Shown piece after piece: positions 24,201-31,600 of a stretch of 64,000 bases of DNA. The notes under the pieces are model-generated. The model was not told where the DNA came from. It searched no databases and saw nothing but the letters and a program-made list of their open reading frames with translations. Origin of the DNA: Lutraria lutraria (lineage: Eukaryota; Mollusca; Bivalvia; Venerida; Mactridae). Location of the stretch: the NCBI GenBank assembly GCA_964023205.1, contig OZ026840.1, forward strand, positions 11,952,603 to 12,016,602, given 5' to 3'. Position 1 is the first letter of the stretch. Each line of letters starts with the position of its first letter. Position numbers and translations under genes: made by a program.

Positions 24201-25678
24201 TATTGCCAGAATGTTAATATTGTTATTTCAGATGTCATCTTTTCATCTAACATAACATGCAACATACGTACTCAAGAATTTAGTCTTGTGCAGCCAATCT
24301 TGTTCATAGTTTTCTACAGCAAAATATGTCATATAGTTAGATAGCTTGTATGTTATTTCTTAAAGAAAGGATAGTACAAGGATGTTAGGGGGTGTGGCTT
24401 GTCAGAGGTTGTGGCCTGTTAGGGGATGAGTCCAGGCGGAGGTTGTAGCCTGTTAGGGGGTGTGGCTTGTCAGATGTTGTGGCCTGTTAGGGGCTGTGGC
24501 TAGTCAGAGGTTGTGGCCTGTTAGGGGATGAGTCTAGTCAGAGGTTGTGGCCTATTAGGGGGTGTGCTAGTCAGAGGTTGTGGCCTGTTAGGGGGTGTGG
24601 CTAGTTAAGGGGTGTAGCTAGTACGAGGGTGTGACCTAGCAAGAAGCTGTGACCAGTAAGAATGGTTGGCTTGTTAAAGGGTGTGGCTTAAGTAAGAGTG
24701 TGTGTCTAATCATTAAAAAATGTTCCTATCTCTGAATCTCAGTAAATATCTTGATGTATTGATTACTTGTGTGTATGTTTTTCATGCTTGTGTATTTTTC
24801 AGGGTAGTGCTGTACCTGATGCAACAACTCCACAATGTGGCCCAGTCTTCCTGCCTAGAACCTTATTGTCCTTAACAGATGATAAAAATCTCGTAAGAGG
24901 AGACTTCTGTTACATGGAGAAGTCAAAAGCTCAATTTGATGCTGATTCTCCGGACAGTGGTCATCGTGAAATGTCCAATGACAGTTTGTCTTTGACCTTA
25001 CAGCAGGCGGAGTTCCCTTTTTGGTCTATGGCACCGGAAGAAAGTATGAAGTACAGTTTTGGATTTGGCTCTCCAATTCGATACAAACAAACCAGTTATG
25101 AAATGACAGCTGTTGTGAATAGTAATCCATTTGCTAACAGTAAGGAAGATATTTGTGACCAAGACATTTTCGATATTTCAAATTTCGATGAGGCCAAAGG
25201 TATGACTGACAGTCAAACTGATTGTATTACCAGTGTTGCTCCAAGACTTCGTCCTCCGCCAGAATTCAGAAATTTTGAATCTCTGAGAACATCACAAGTT
25301 TCAGATGATTCAAGCAACTCTTCTAACTCAGACACTGACTCCCTGAAAGATGGGATTGTGAATTTCACAGATAGTGATTATTACTCCCACACCGGAAGCA
25401 GTTTTCAAGGTCACTCTATGGACCAATCAAATGCTCAGATGACTGACAACCGGGATATTAAACAACAAACTCTGATTTACAAACCAAAACTTGAATATCC
25501 TTTCAACAACTTAACAGATGGTCAGACAATTATGCAAAAATATTTTGAGCATGTTGATAGTTCTAGAAGGCGTGCCAGTTTTTCAGATGAAGATAATACA
25601 GAGAGCTATGATGAAGGGTTAATTCAGCCCCCTTCTCCCCCACCCCCAGGTAGCCTGGAAGACGTGTTTGACAACTGA
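9111..25678 (+). CDS. NOS1AP: NOS1AP (CAPON) orthologue, 3' part, six exons
   Basis: Adaptor protein that in vertebrates links neuronal nitric oxide synthase to small GTPases and scaffold proteins through an N-terminal PTB domain and a C-terminal PDZ ligand. Exons read by hand: 9111-9219, 17135-17282, 19893-20032, 21385-21603, 23380-23508, 24803-25678. All junctions are AG/GT and phases agree throughout (1 nt completes the first codon, then 0, 1, 0, 0, 0). Diagnostic peptides are [20 protein letters not shown] and [19 protein letters not shown] (end of PTB), [20 protein letters not shown] with [16 protein letters not shown] (coiled coil), and a 291-residue acidic, Ser-rich C-terminal exon. 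About 506 residues are covered. The 5' exons (start of PTB) were not found to the left; they lie outside the window or in the N gap. The C-terminus reads EDVFDN, unlike the vertebrate PDZ ligand. Confidence 0.9.
10303..11596 (+). repeat. Pearl-like element, subfamily D, copy 1
   Basis: Starts TGTCGAGCCCGTCTGTGGTG, then a GTGA microsatellite (10375-10423), GTCC repeats, a short TTAGGG run, and five to six core units spaced 162 bp (CCTTGTC at 10643, 10805, 10967, 11130, 11292, 11433). Each unit has GGGCTGTATCTCCCTTATGC, AACTTGGCATAATTGTTAAA and AAGGTCAAGGTCACACTTAG. It ends TCTCGACATCTTGCCCTTGG GCTTCTAG. Microsatellite plus ~160 bp core repeats is the published description of bivalve pearl elements. 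A second copy lies reversed at 38030-39127. The insertion is inside a NOS1AP intron. Confidence 0.8.
11630..11792 (-). mobile_element. tRNA-derived SINE, copy 1 (intronic)
   Basis: On the minus strand the head reads GATCAGCAGTCAGATGGTAA (A-box region) and about 45 bases on GGTTACAATACTCAGG (a decayed B box). A body follows with ACAAATTTCTCATGGACAC, which is shared with the SINE at 16900-17038. Confidence 0.6.
12208..12315. mobile_element. MITE M1, left part, interrupted
   Basis: Begins CAGTCAAGCCTTAGAAT and continues TTTGGAGGTCATTTTATCTA then AATAATCAATGCCGGCTTTT, as in the M1 copy at 22161-22332. The pearl-like element at 12316 interrupts it in a T run, and the M1 sequence resumes at about 13925 (AAAAGCCATTAATTCTCAGG). 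Confidence 0.55.
12316..13924 (+). repeat. Pearl-like element, subfamily B, copy 3
   Basis: Starts TTTTAGCTCACATGAGCATT with an inverted CACATGAGCATTTGTGCTC and TCGTCCGGCGTTGTG. About ten ~143 bp units follow, and it ends with the decayed hairpin GGACCACTTTGGCCCTCTTG. It is nested in a MITE inside the NOS1AP intron. Open frames at 13009, 13287 and 13607 are repeat-derived. Confidence 0.75.
13985..16170 (+). repeat. 34-bp satellite, about 64 copies
   Basis: Consensus unit is CATAGGTGACCATTATACCC followed by TTGTCTCCCTTATT, 34 bp. Three blocks differ by variant: CTTGTGGCC/CTTGTCTCC at the left, ACTTGTTGCC in the middle (14250-15080), and TTGTCTCCC at the right. In the right block a CCCGTATTCGTAGG variant alternates with CCCTTATTCATAGG to give 68 bp dimers. 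It ends in TAGGTGGCCATTAATTCAGG TTTTACTG, an M1 MITE-like edge. Confidence 0.95.
16900..17038 (-). mobile_element. tRNA-derived SINE, copy 2 (intronic)
   Basis: The minus strand reads GTGATCAGTGGTCCAGTGGT then AACATGCTGAACC (A-box region), a weak B-box region, then TTTCAAATTTCTCAAGGAGG as in the body of copy 1. It ends less than 100 bp before the NOS1AP exon at 17135. Confidence 0.6.
17135..17282 (+). CDS. NOS1AP: NOS1AP exon: PTB C-terminal helix
   Basis: Acceptor TTACAG ends at 17134; donor GTGAGT starts at 17283. The peptide starts [20 protein letters not shown], the long C-terminal PTB helix, and ends in a polar linker (DSDIPSPK) with one base carried over. Confidence 0.92.
17328..17542 (+). 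repeat. Short solo pearl/HINE-like element, subfamily G, copy 1
   Basis: Starts TTTTTAGCTAGGCTG, then CCAGCTATTGTGATCACTGC, a triplicated 20-bp TCTGTGACAGCATCTACATC, TAATGTAGCTCATAACT and GGTAGCAACATG. It ends GGCACTCTTGTTT. It is homologous to 23778-23978. Confidence 0.6.
18428..18612 (+). mobile_element. MITE M1, complete copy 1
   Basis: Ends GCAGTTAAACCTGTGTTAGC and TTCACAGATTTGACTGTAG are imperfect inverted repeats. The interior has AGAACAAAATTACCTCCAAA then TCAATAAAGACCGCATTATG. Same family as 22161-22332 and 25705-25888. Confidence 0.65.
19893..20032 (+). CDS. NOS1AP: NOS1AP exon: polar linker
   Basis: Acceptor ATTACAG ends at 19892; donor GTAATA starts at 20033. Two bases complete the codon begun by the previous exon. 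The Ser/Lys-rich peptide ([17 protein letters not shown], then [14 protein letters not shown]) has no domain. It is assigned by phase compatibility and position between recognised exons. Confidence 0.75.
20336..21332 (+). repeat. 33-bp intronic minisatellite, about 30 copies
   Basis: The unit is GATTTGGCAGTCAGTGACTG plus CTTCTTGTCTGCT. Longer variants carry an extra GTGACTGTCA (20510, 20745, 21080), itself repeated at ~240-330 bp intervals as a higher-order pattern. Each unit contains the palindrome GCAGTCA-G-TGACTGC. It lies in the NOS1AP intron 20033-21384. Because 33 is a multiple of three, several frames on both strands stay open for 263-383 codons. None of these is supported as a gene. 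Confidence 0.95.
21385..21603 (+). CDS. NOS1AP: NOS1AP exon: start of coiled coil
   Basis: Acceptor TTATTCAG ends at 21384; donor GTAAAT starts at 21604; 73 codons in phase 0. It has an acidic stretch ([12 protein letters not shown]), then a Gln/His-rich heptad region ([16 protein letters not shown]) and [20 protein letters not shown], which matches the conserved NOS1AP coiled coil. Confidence 0.9.
22161..22332 (-). mobile_element. MITE M1, complete copy 2
   Basis: Ends TAGTCAAACCTGTGAACAAA and TAGCTGCTAACACAGGTG. The interior is the reverse of copy 1, with TAAATAATCAATGATG and GGTGGTCTTATTTAGAGG. Confidence 0.65.
22467..23330 (+). repeat. 45-bp intronic minisatellite, about 19 copies
   Basis: The unit is AACGTTTCAACACCAATGTG, TACACTACAGTAGCGCTATG and TATAG. 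It holds two short palindromes, GTGTACAC and TAGCGCTA. It lies in the NOS1AP intron 21604-23379, ending about 45 bp before the acceptor of exon 23380. Open frames of 289-327 codons (for example repeating [15 protein letters not shown]) come from the 15-codon period. Confidence 0.95.
23380..23508 (+). CDS. NOS1AP: NOS1AP exon: coiled coil end
   Basis: Acceptor GTGTTTCAG ends at 23379; donor GTTGGT starts at 23509; 43 codons, phase 0 at both ends. The peptide [20 protein letters not shown] then [16 protein letters not shown] continues the coiled coil. Confidence 0.9.
23778..23978 (+). repeat. Short solo pearl/HINE-like element, subfamily G, copy 2
   Basis: Starts TTTTTAGCTCATCCG, then GTCGAGCTACTGTGATCACT and TTGTAGCTCATAACTC, and ends GCGGCACTCTTGTTA. 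Homologous to 17328-17542. Confidence 0.6.
24388..24612 (+). repeat. 34-bp G-rich minisatellite
   Basis: About six to seven diverged units of GTTAGGGGGTGTGGCTTGTC then AGAGGTTGTGGCCT, strongly G/T on the plus strand, decaying until ~24700. It sits in the last NOS1AP intron, about 200 bp before the final exon. Confidence 0.8.
24803..25678 (+). CDS. NOS1AP: NOS1AP last exon: acidic C-terminal region
   Basis: Acceptor TGTATTTTTCAG ends at 24802; stop TGA at 25676-25678. About 291 codons with strong coding character and no repeats. The start ([18 protein letters not shown]) resembles the segment after the coiled coil in vertebrate NOS1AP. Acidic Ser-rich clusters follow ([32 protein letters not shown]), then a proline run (PPSPPPP) and the end [10 protein letters not shown] donor-like CAG|GTAGCC at 25648-25655 could allow an alternative terminal exon. 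An AATAAA lies four bases after the stop (25682-25687), probably too close to be the main poly(A) signal. Confidence 0.88.
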   Translation, partial: GSAVPDATTPQCGPVFLPRTLLSLTDDKNLVRGDFCYMEKSKAQFDADSPDSGHREMSNDSLSLTLQQAEFPFWSMAPEESMKYSFGFGSPIRYKQTSYEMTAVVNSNPFANSKEDICDQDIFDISNFDEAKGMTDSQTDCITSVAPRLRPPPEFRNFESLRTSQVSDDSSNSSNSDTDSLKDGIVNFTDSDYYSHTGSSFQGHSMDQSNAQMTDNRDIKQQTLIYKPKLEYPFNNLTDGQTIMQKYFEHVDSSRRRASFSDEDNTESYDEGLIQPPSPPPPGSLEDVFDN

Positions 25679-25704
25679 CACAATAAATTGGATGTTGAAT
25701 GACA

Positions 25705-25888
25705 TAAAGTCAAAACTGTGTAAGCTTCCACCTTTAAATAATGACCACCCTGTAAATAACTGCCATTCTTTTAGAAACATTCATTAATTTTTAGAACAAA
25801 ATGACCTCTGAATAAAGACCAATTGTCAATAAAGGCCACATTATGTCTTTCCATAGGATGGCCTTTGTTCACAAGTTTGACTGTACAT
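25705..25888 (+). mobile_element. MITE M1, complete copy 3, in the NOS1AP 3' flank
   Basis: Ends AAAGTCAAAACTGTGTAAGC and TTCACAAGTTTGACTGTAC. The interior AGAACAAAATGACCTCTGAA then TCAATAAAGGCCACATTATG matches copy 1. It starts 27 bp after the NOS1AP stop, so it would be part of the 3' UTR if transcription continues. Confidence 0.65.
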
Positions 25889-26511
25889 TGTTTATTTTCA
25901 AGGTGTTTTCTTCCAATGCAGGAATACTGTTGAAGGTAGTACAATGTACTTGGTATTGATGTATTTGACAATATTCCAGACCTGGGACAGATTAATACAG
26001 AATCTACAACTAGTTTGTCTGCATTTAATGTTGCTGACCCAAACATTTTTGTTACAATTATCAGCAGTTTTAAACCTTCCATTGTTGCTTGTTGTTAAAT
26101 TTTAAGTACAAATATACAACATAAACACTTACACTGACCAACCATCCGATTTTATACTATAGACTTAGGGAAACAAACATGTTTTGTGTTTTTGACTAGA
26201 AAACTAGATAGTTTTCTATAATGAGCTTTCTGATGGTGACCCTAGTTTTTATGTCTTTTTTTGGCTAGATATATTTTTTAATCGTATCATGAAAAAATAT
26301 TTAAAAGCTTAAAACAATAAAAAAAATATTAGTTTATTTAATATCATTGTTTAAATTCAACTACATTATGATTAATTATGTAATATCTTAAAAGGATAAA
26401 AAAATAGCCAATTATTATCATTATTTAAATTAATCTGCATGGTAAGTTTATAGAGGTTTATTTTGGTCTTAGTAAAGTATATGTATTTGGCTGCTCCAAC
26501 TATAACTATGT

Positions 26512-26574
26512 GAAGGGAAGTAACTCCTACATTTGACTTAGTCTAGTAGTTAGAACTATCAGTTACTTCCCTTC
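26512..26574. repeat. Small inverted repeat
   Basis: GAAGGGAAGTAACT (26512-26525) and its exact complement AGTTACTTCCCTTC (26561-26574) enclose a 35-base loop. Possibly a minimal MITE or a foldback. Confidence 0.5.
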
Positions 26575-27216
26575 TTGTGTGAAACAGCAGTGTGTTCAGC
26601 TAAGGAAAATGCTTGCCGCAAATGACTTGTAACAGAAACAGTCTAACTGAACGATTTGTTATGTTTCAAGATGGCGTCCTGGCAGTTGTAAAATGTGGAT
26701 CCGCATGTTTGGATCTGGATGTACACAAAGCTACAATAGTCAGCTTTAATTCGGTACCAAATTAGTCTTATTCTGTCAATTAATAAAGAATGGATCCGTA
26801 ACACACCTTTTTTTCCTCAATATTTTCTAATTTAGACCAGGATCTGAATCCGTGGATCTGCGTTTTACACCTCGCCCATACTGTTTTCTTCGCACACTAA
26901 CTCTTTTTGTGCAAACGTTTGCAACCAATTTGTAACATTTTCTTTAACTGAATGCACTGCAGGTATGGCTTTGTTGAGTTTTATACAGAAGTTGATCAAT
27001 ATTAAATTTCTTTTTTTTAGTGTATTTTGTTTATATGGTAACAAACTTGTTAATGTGAAATATACTGCTTTCATTTCTTTGTCTATTATAAGCTAAAAAT
27101 TAACATACCAAATATTCTTTTATGCTCCTGACTCACAATTAATGCTGCAAACATTTTTTAACACTTCCGCTGCCAATGAGACGGCACGAATCTCCAAATA
27201 TTTGCCAAGTGACGGG

Positions 27217-27455
27217 TATACCTGTCTTCACAAATCTCTGCATATTTGCCTATGTGATGTCTATACCTGTCTTCACAAATCTCTGCATATTTGCCTATGT
27301 GATGGGTATACCTGTCTTCACAAATCTCTGCATATTTGCCTATGTGATGTCTATACCTGTCTTCACAAATCTCTGCATATTTGCCTATGCGATGGGTATA
27401 CCTGTCTTCACAAATCTCTGCATATTTGCCTATGTGATGTCTATACCTGTTTGGG
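27217..27455 (+). repeat. 45-bp tandem repeat, about 5.3 copies (90-bp dimers)
   Basis: The unit is TATACCTGTCTTCACAAATC, TCTGCATATTTGCCTATGTG and ATGTC. Alternate units carry GATGGG or GATGTC before TATACC, which makes a 90-bp higher-order period. Frames of 101-151 codons across it are repeat artefacts. Confidence 0.9.
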
Positions 27456-28164
27456 AATTGGTTGAATGTTGCATTTCTTAGAAATTTTAATTCTCTGGCA
27501 ATATAGAGCACAATGTAGGCAATAATTATGTTGTTTCCTTCAAAGTGCAATATCGTGTTCATCCAAACATTGCAAGGGAACATCTGGGATGTTGTTTTGT
27601 CATTTAGCTTCAAGATTTATTGTATGTACATATTTTGCACACATTAGTATATATTGTGCACAAGTGTGTAACTTTGCACTTAGAACCTGGGTCTTCAAAT
27701 TCAATTTGAGTGACCCTGATAGAACGTAGTTTTGGACCAAACTTTAAAATATAACCAAAAGATGTATTTATTCCTATAGAAATTAGAACTGTCCAGTTTA
27801 ATGATCACCTTTTGTAGCTTCATTGTTGCTGAATTTAGCTTATACAAGAAGAAAATCTGTTTTGCCACCATTACCCCACCCTCCTTGTCCTAATGCTTCA
27901 GTCTGTCAAAGGTTACTTCCATTTATTGCAGTTCAATTACTTATAAAGAGAAATAACTTGAGCATAATAATATGAATTAGCTCCCATTATGCCCTTTTAA
28001 GTATATGATTTAATTCCTTTGCTTTTAGCTTCGTAATGTTGATTGAAAGCATGCTAGACTGATTCAAAACATAAGGTATCTACAAGCTGTTAAGTGTTTT
28101 TGCTTATTTCAGTGAATGAAATTATGTGCCAAATTGTACATTGTTTACATTTGTTAATTCAAAA

Positions 28165-28400
28165 TCTGTGTTGATTGTTGAAAACATGAACCTAGTCATC
28201 ATATGTTGTATTATGTTTCTGATAACATGAACCTAGTCATCATATGTTGTATTATGTTTCTGATAACATGAACCTAGCCATCATATGTTGTATTATGTTT
28301 CTGATAACATGAACCTAGTCATCATATGTTGTATTATGTTTCTGATAACATGAACCTAGTCATCATATGTTGTATTATGCTTCTGATAACATGTATCTAG
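28165..28400 (+). repeat. 41-bp tandem repeat, about 5.5 copies
   Basis: The unit GTTTCTGATAACATGAACCT then AGTCATCATATGTTGTATTAT shares AACATG-ACCTAGTCATCATA with the array at 28778-29132. The two look like one ancestral array. Confidence 0.9.
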
Positions 28401-28425
28401 TCATCATATCTGGTATGGAATGTGG

Positions 28426-28772
28426 GTCTGGGGCGGTGGCACATTTCCATGACGGACCAAGCCAGTAAAGACGGTCCAATCCAATACCGTCTAATTTTAA
28501 TTGTATGGATCAAAATGAACAAATAAATAATTAAGATATACAATGTATCGTGAATACCAATTCCTCCCACATAGTATTGGAATCTATATTGGTATCATAT
28601 AAGTAATATAGCCAGGAACCAGGTCATCACAGTAATCAAACTTCTCTAATAATTTATACATACATCGAATGACACACTTAATAATTTGGCCATCTTGGAC
28701 TCGGCCGTCCTTCGACTTGTGCCATCTTGATAATGGACCGTCATGGATATGTGCCGCTTTGACCCGATACCC
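28426..28772. mobile_element. TIR element inserted between two arrays
   Basis: The left end GGCGGTGGCACATTTCCATG ACGG pairs with the right end CCGTCATGGATATGTGCCGC. The inverted repeat extends outward through GGGT...GGG to about 40 bp. The 350 bp interior has no coding sequence, so it is a MITE of undetermined superfamily. Confidence 0.65.
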
Positions 28773-28777
28773 TGCTA

Positions 28778-29132
28778 TTATTTGTTTCTGAAAACATGTA
28801 CCTAGTCATCATACATTGTATGTTGTATTGTATGTTTCTGAAAACATGTACCTAGTCATCATACATTGTATGTTGTATTGTATGTTTCTGAAAACATGTA
28901 CCTAGTCATCATACATTGTATGTTGTATTGTATGTTTCTGAAAACATGTACCTAGTCATCATACATTGTATGTTGTATTATGTTTCTGAAAACATGTACC
29001 TAGTCATCATACATTGTATGTTGTATTGTATGTTTCTGAAAACATGTACCTAGTCATCATACATTGTATGTTGTATTGTATGTTTCTGAAAACATGTACC
29101 TAGTCATCATACATTGTATGTTGTATTGTATG
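28778..29132 (+). repeat. 50-bp tandem repeat, about 7 copies
   Basis: The unit is TTTCTGAAAACATGTACCTA, GTCATCATACATTGTATGTT and GTATTGTATG; one unit lacks part of the tail. Related to the 41-bp array on the other side of the MITE. Confidence 0.9.
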
Positions 29133-29595
29133 TTACTGCACATCACTTGTTATATAACTCACCCGACTTTCAAAGTCAATTGATCAAACTTTGTTCAGCC
29201 AGCTTGTATGACGGCATACTGCGGCATACTGCCAGAGTTTCATTTATTGATACATGATAAGGTATAATTACAATTATGATTTATGTCAACAAAAATATCA
29301 TCTACATTGAATGTACGGTACCACTTCAAAAGAACATTCTTGTTGATAATGCTTCAGTTACTATATTTTCATTTGTTTTCGTTGGGCTCAATTTTTGTGT
29401 TTTTTACTAAAATGGCTATTTTGTGGGGACACAAATTTGTGGATTTTGATTTTTGAAAACAATGCCTTATCACCGCATTTAAATTTGTGGGGATTTGATT
29501 TCGTGGATGAGCTGACCCATGAAATCCACAAAAATAAATCCGCAATGAAAATGAATGATTCCACAGTATTTAAGATGTTTCCTCCTGCTATCCAG

Positions 29596-29810
29596 GATGG
29601 GTCAGTGATCTAGTAGTAACACATTGGACTACCAATCAAGAGGATGTGGATTTGAATCTTGGCTCCAGCTTCTGATATATCAGGGACATTGTTTAAGTGC
29701 CCTCCATCCTCACTAACAAGCCCTATACTGTGTTCACAGGAAATGGGTGAGGCTTGTAATAATTTTCCATCAGGAATGATAAAGAACCAGGAAAACTGTT
29801 TGAAATAAGA
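29596..29810 (+). mobile_element. tRNA-derived SINE, copy 3
   Basis: The head GGTCAGTGATCTAGTAGTAA then CACATTGGACTACC holds an A box, and GGATTTGAATCTTGGCTCC is a decayed B box at tRNA spacing. The body has ATCAGGGACATTGTTTAAGT then GCCCTCCATCC, related to the two minus-strand copies. It does not fold as a full tRNA acceptor, so it is not called a tRNA gene. Confidence 0.7.
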
Positions 29811-30751
29811 TTAAGGATATTATAAATGCCTGGTTCTCCTGTATCTCTCCCATTTTTCTGGGGTTCCTCTGCAATGAGCATAGCTGTTGAATGGGCCTTT
29901 GAACAACAGACAGACAGTTTCTGCCTTGTGTAGTAATTCTAATTACCAAGTTATTGGCATCTAGGATATTACTAATGGATGTGGTACTAGTATATAATAA
30001 CTGAATGATAATTAATGTGTCGTAGAAACACCATTTGTGTTTCATATGTATTAGGTGACATAAATTCAATGTGGTACAAACTGTACATTTTTCTATGATG
30101 TATATATATTTAATATCTTCACAAATAGAAAGGTTAGTTTACAGATTTGCCTTTTTATAGAATAAACTATATATGATCTGGTAGTCTACCAAATGTTTTT
30201 ATTTTGAACCCCTCCCTACAAAGTAGTGCAATGCATGCTCGGCTTAGGCGCTGATCAGCTGATCTGTAGGCTAGACAAGCAAGACCTGAGAATATGACGT
30301 CAATAAATGTTTTCACATGAATTTTCACTTGTAATACTGATAATAATGGCATCATTATGGTCAAGGTGCTGATTTATAATTTGTATTCGAATAACTTGAT
30401 AAATATGATAAGTACTTGTCACCGTCGTAACAGTACAGCATTTGTTAAACATGGACGTATGCTTTGACACTAAGTACATGTTCTTCAAAGGGTCACAATT
30501 AAGCATTATATTTGGTACATTATATAAAACCATTTAAAGCAATAAATACCTATTTAAGAACTGGTTACAGAGTACTGTTATATAAGGCATAAACATGGTT
30601 TGTTTCTGGTCACATAATTATGCTTTCTAAAAATAGGATAGATCAGGATTTTTATACATACATTTGTCTTGGCTCTCAAAAAGCATACATGTAAGTGAGA
30701 AAATTGATAAAAAGTCTAGGAACGCTGGGAAGAATAAGCCTAGGTGGCGGA

Positions 30752-31600
30752 TGGCATATAGTGTTTACCCTGTCCGTTGGTGTGTGTGTTTGTTTGTGTG
30801 TTACGGTTTTTCGTGTCCGGCTCTTAACTTTGTCATGCATGATTGGATTTTGAAATAATTTGGCACAAATGTTCAGTATAACAACACGATGTGTCATGCG
30901 CAAAAACTGTGTCGCTTGCTCAAAGGTCGAGGTCACAGTGGACACTTAAAGCATTATATGTATATGTTCGTGTCCGGCTTATAACTCTGTCATGCATGAT
31001 TGGATTTTGAAATAATTTGGCACAAATGTTCAGTATAACAACACGATGTGTCATGCGCAAAGACCGTGTCGATTGCTCAAAGGTCAAGATCACAGTTGAC
31101 ACTTAAAGCATTATATGTATATGTTCATGTCCGACTTATAACTCTGACATGCATGATAGGTTTTTGAAATCAATTGGCACGAATATTCATCATATCAAGA
31201 CGACGTGTCATGAGCAAGAACTGTGCGCTTGCTCAAAGGTCAAGGTCACAGTCGACACTTAAGCATTGTGTGTATATGTTTGTGTCCGACTTGTAACTCT
31301 GTAATGCATGATTGGATTTTGAAATAATTTGGCACAAATGTTCAGTATAACAACACGATGTGTCATGCGCAAAGACCGTGTCGATTGCTCAAAGGTCAAG
31401 GTCACAGTGGACATTCAAAGTTTGTGCATATTATTATGGATATAGTGAAAGCGTATGTTTGTGTCCGGCTCATAACCTGTCATGCATGATAGGATTTTGA
31501 AATAAATTGGCACAAATGTTCATCATATTAAGACGACGTGTCATGCGCAAAAACTATTTCGCTTACTCAAAGGGCAAGGTCACAGTGGACACTTATATAT
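30752..31600 (+). repeat. Pearl-like array, subfamily E
   Basis: Five core units of 155-179 bp (GTCCGGC/GTCCGAC at 30814, 30972, 31129, 31284, 31463), each with CATGCATGATTGGATTTTGA, AATTTGGCACAAATGTTCA and TCAAAGGTCAAGGTCACAGT. A GT-rich microsatellite (TGTGTGTTTGTTTGTGTG) precedes the first unit. The termini are not clear. Confidence 0.7.

Noticed and set aside
27142..27613. Repeat protein-like frames (CLHKSLHICLCD and reverse)
   Set aside because: 45-bp tandem repeat; both strands and several frames are open, with no flanking exon signal.
29596..29665. A tRNA gene
   Set aside because: A and B boxes are present but decayed, there is no acceptor stem, and a SINE body follows.
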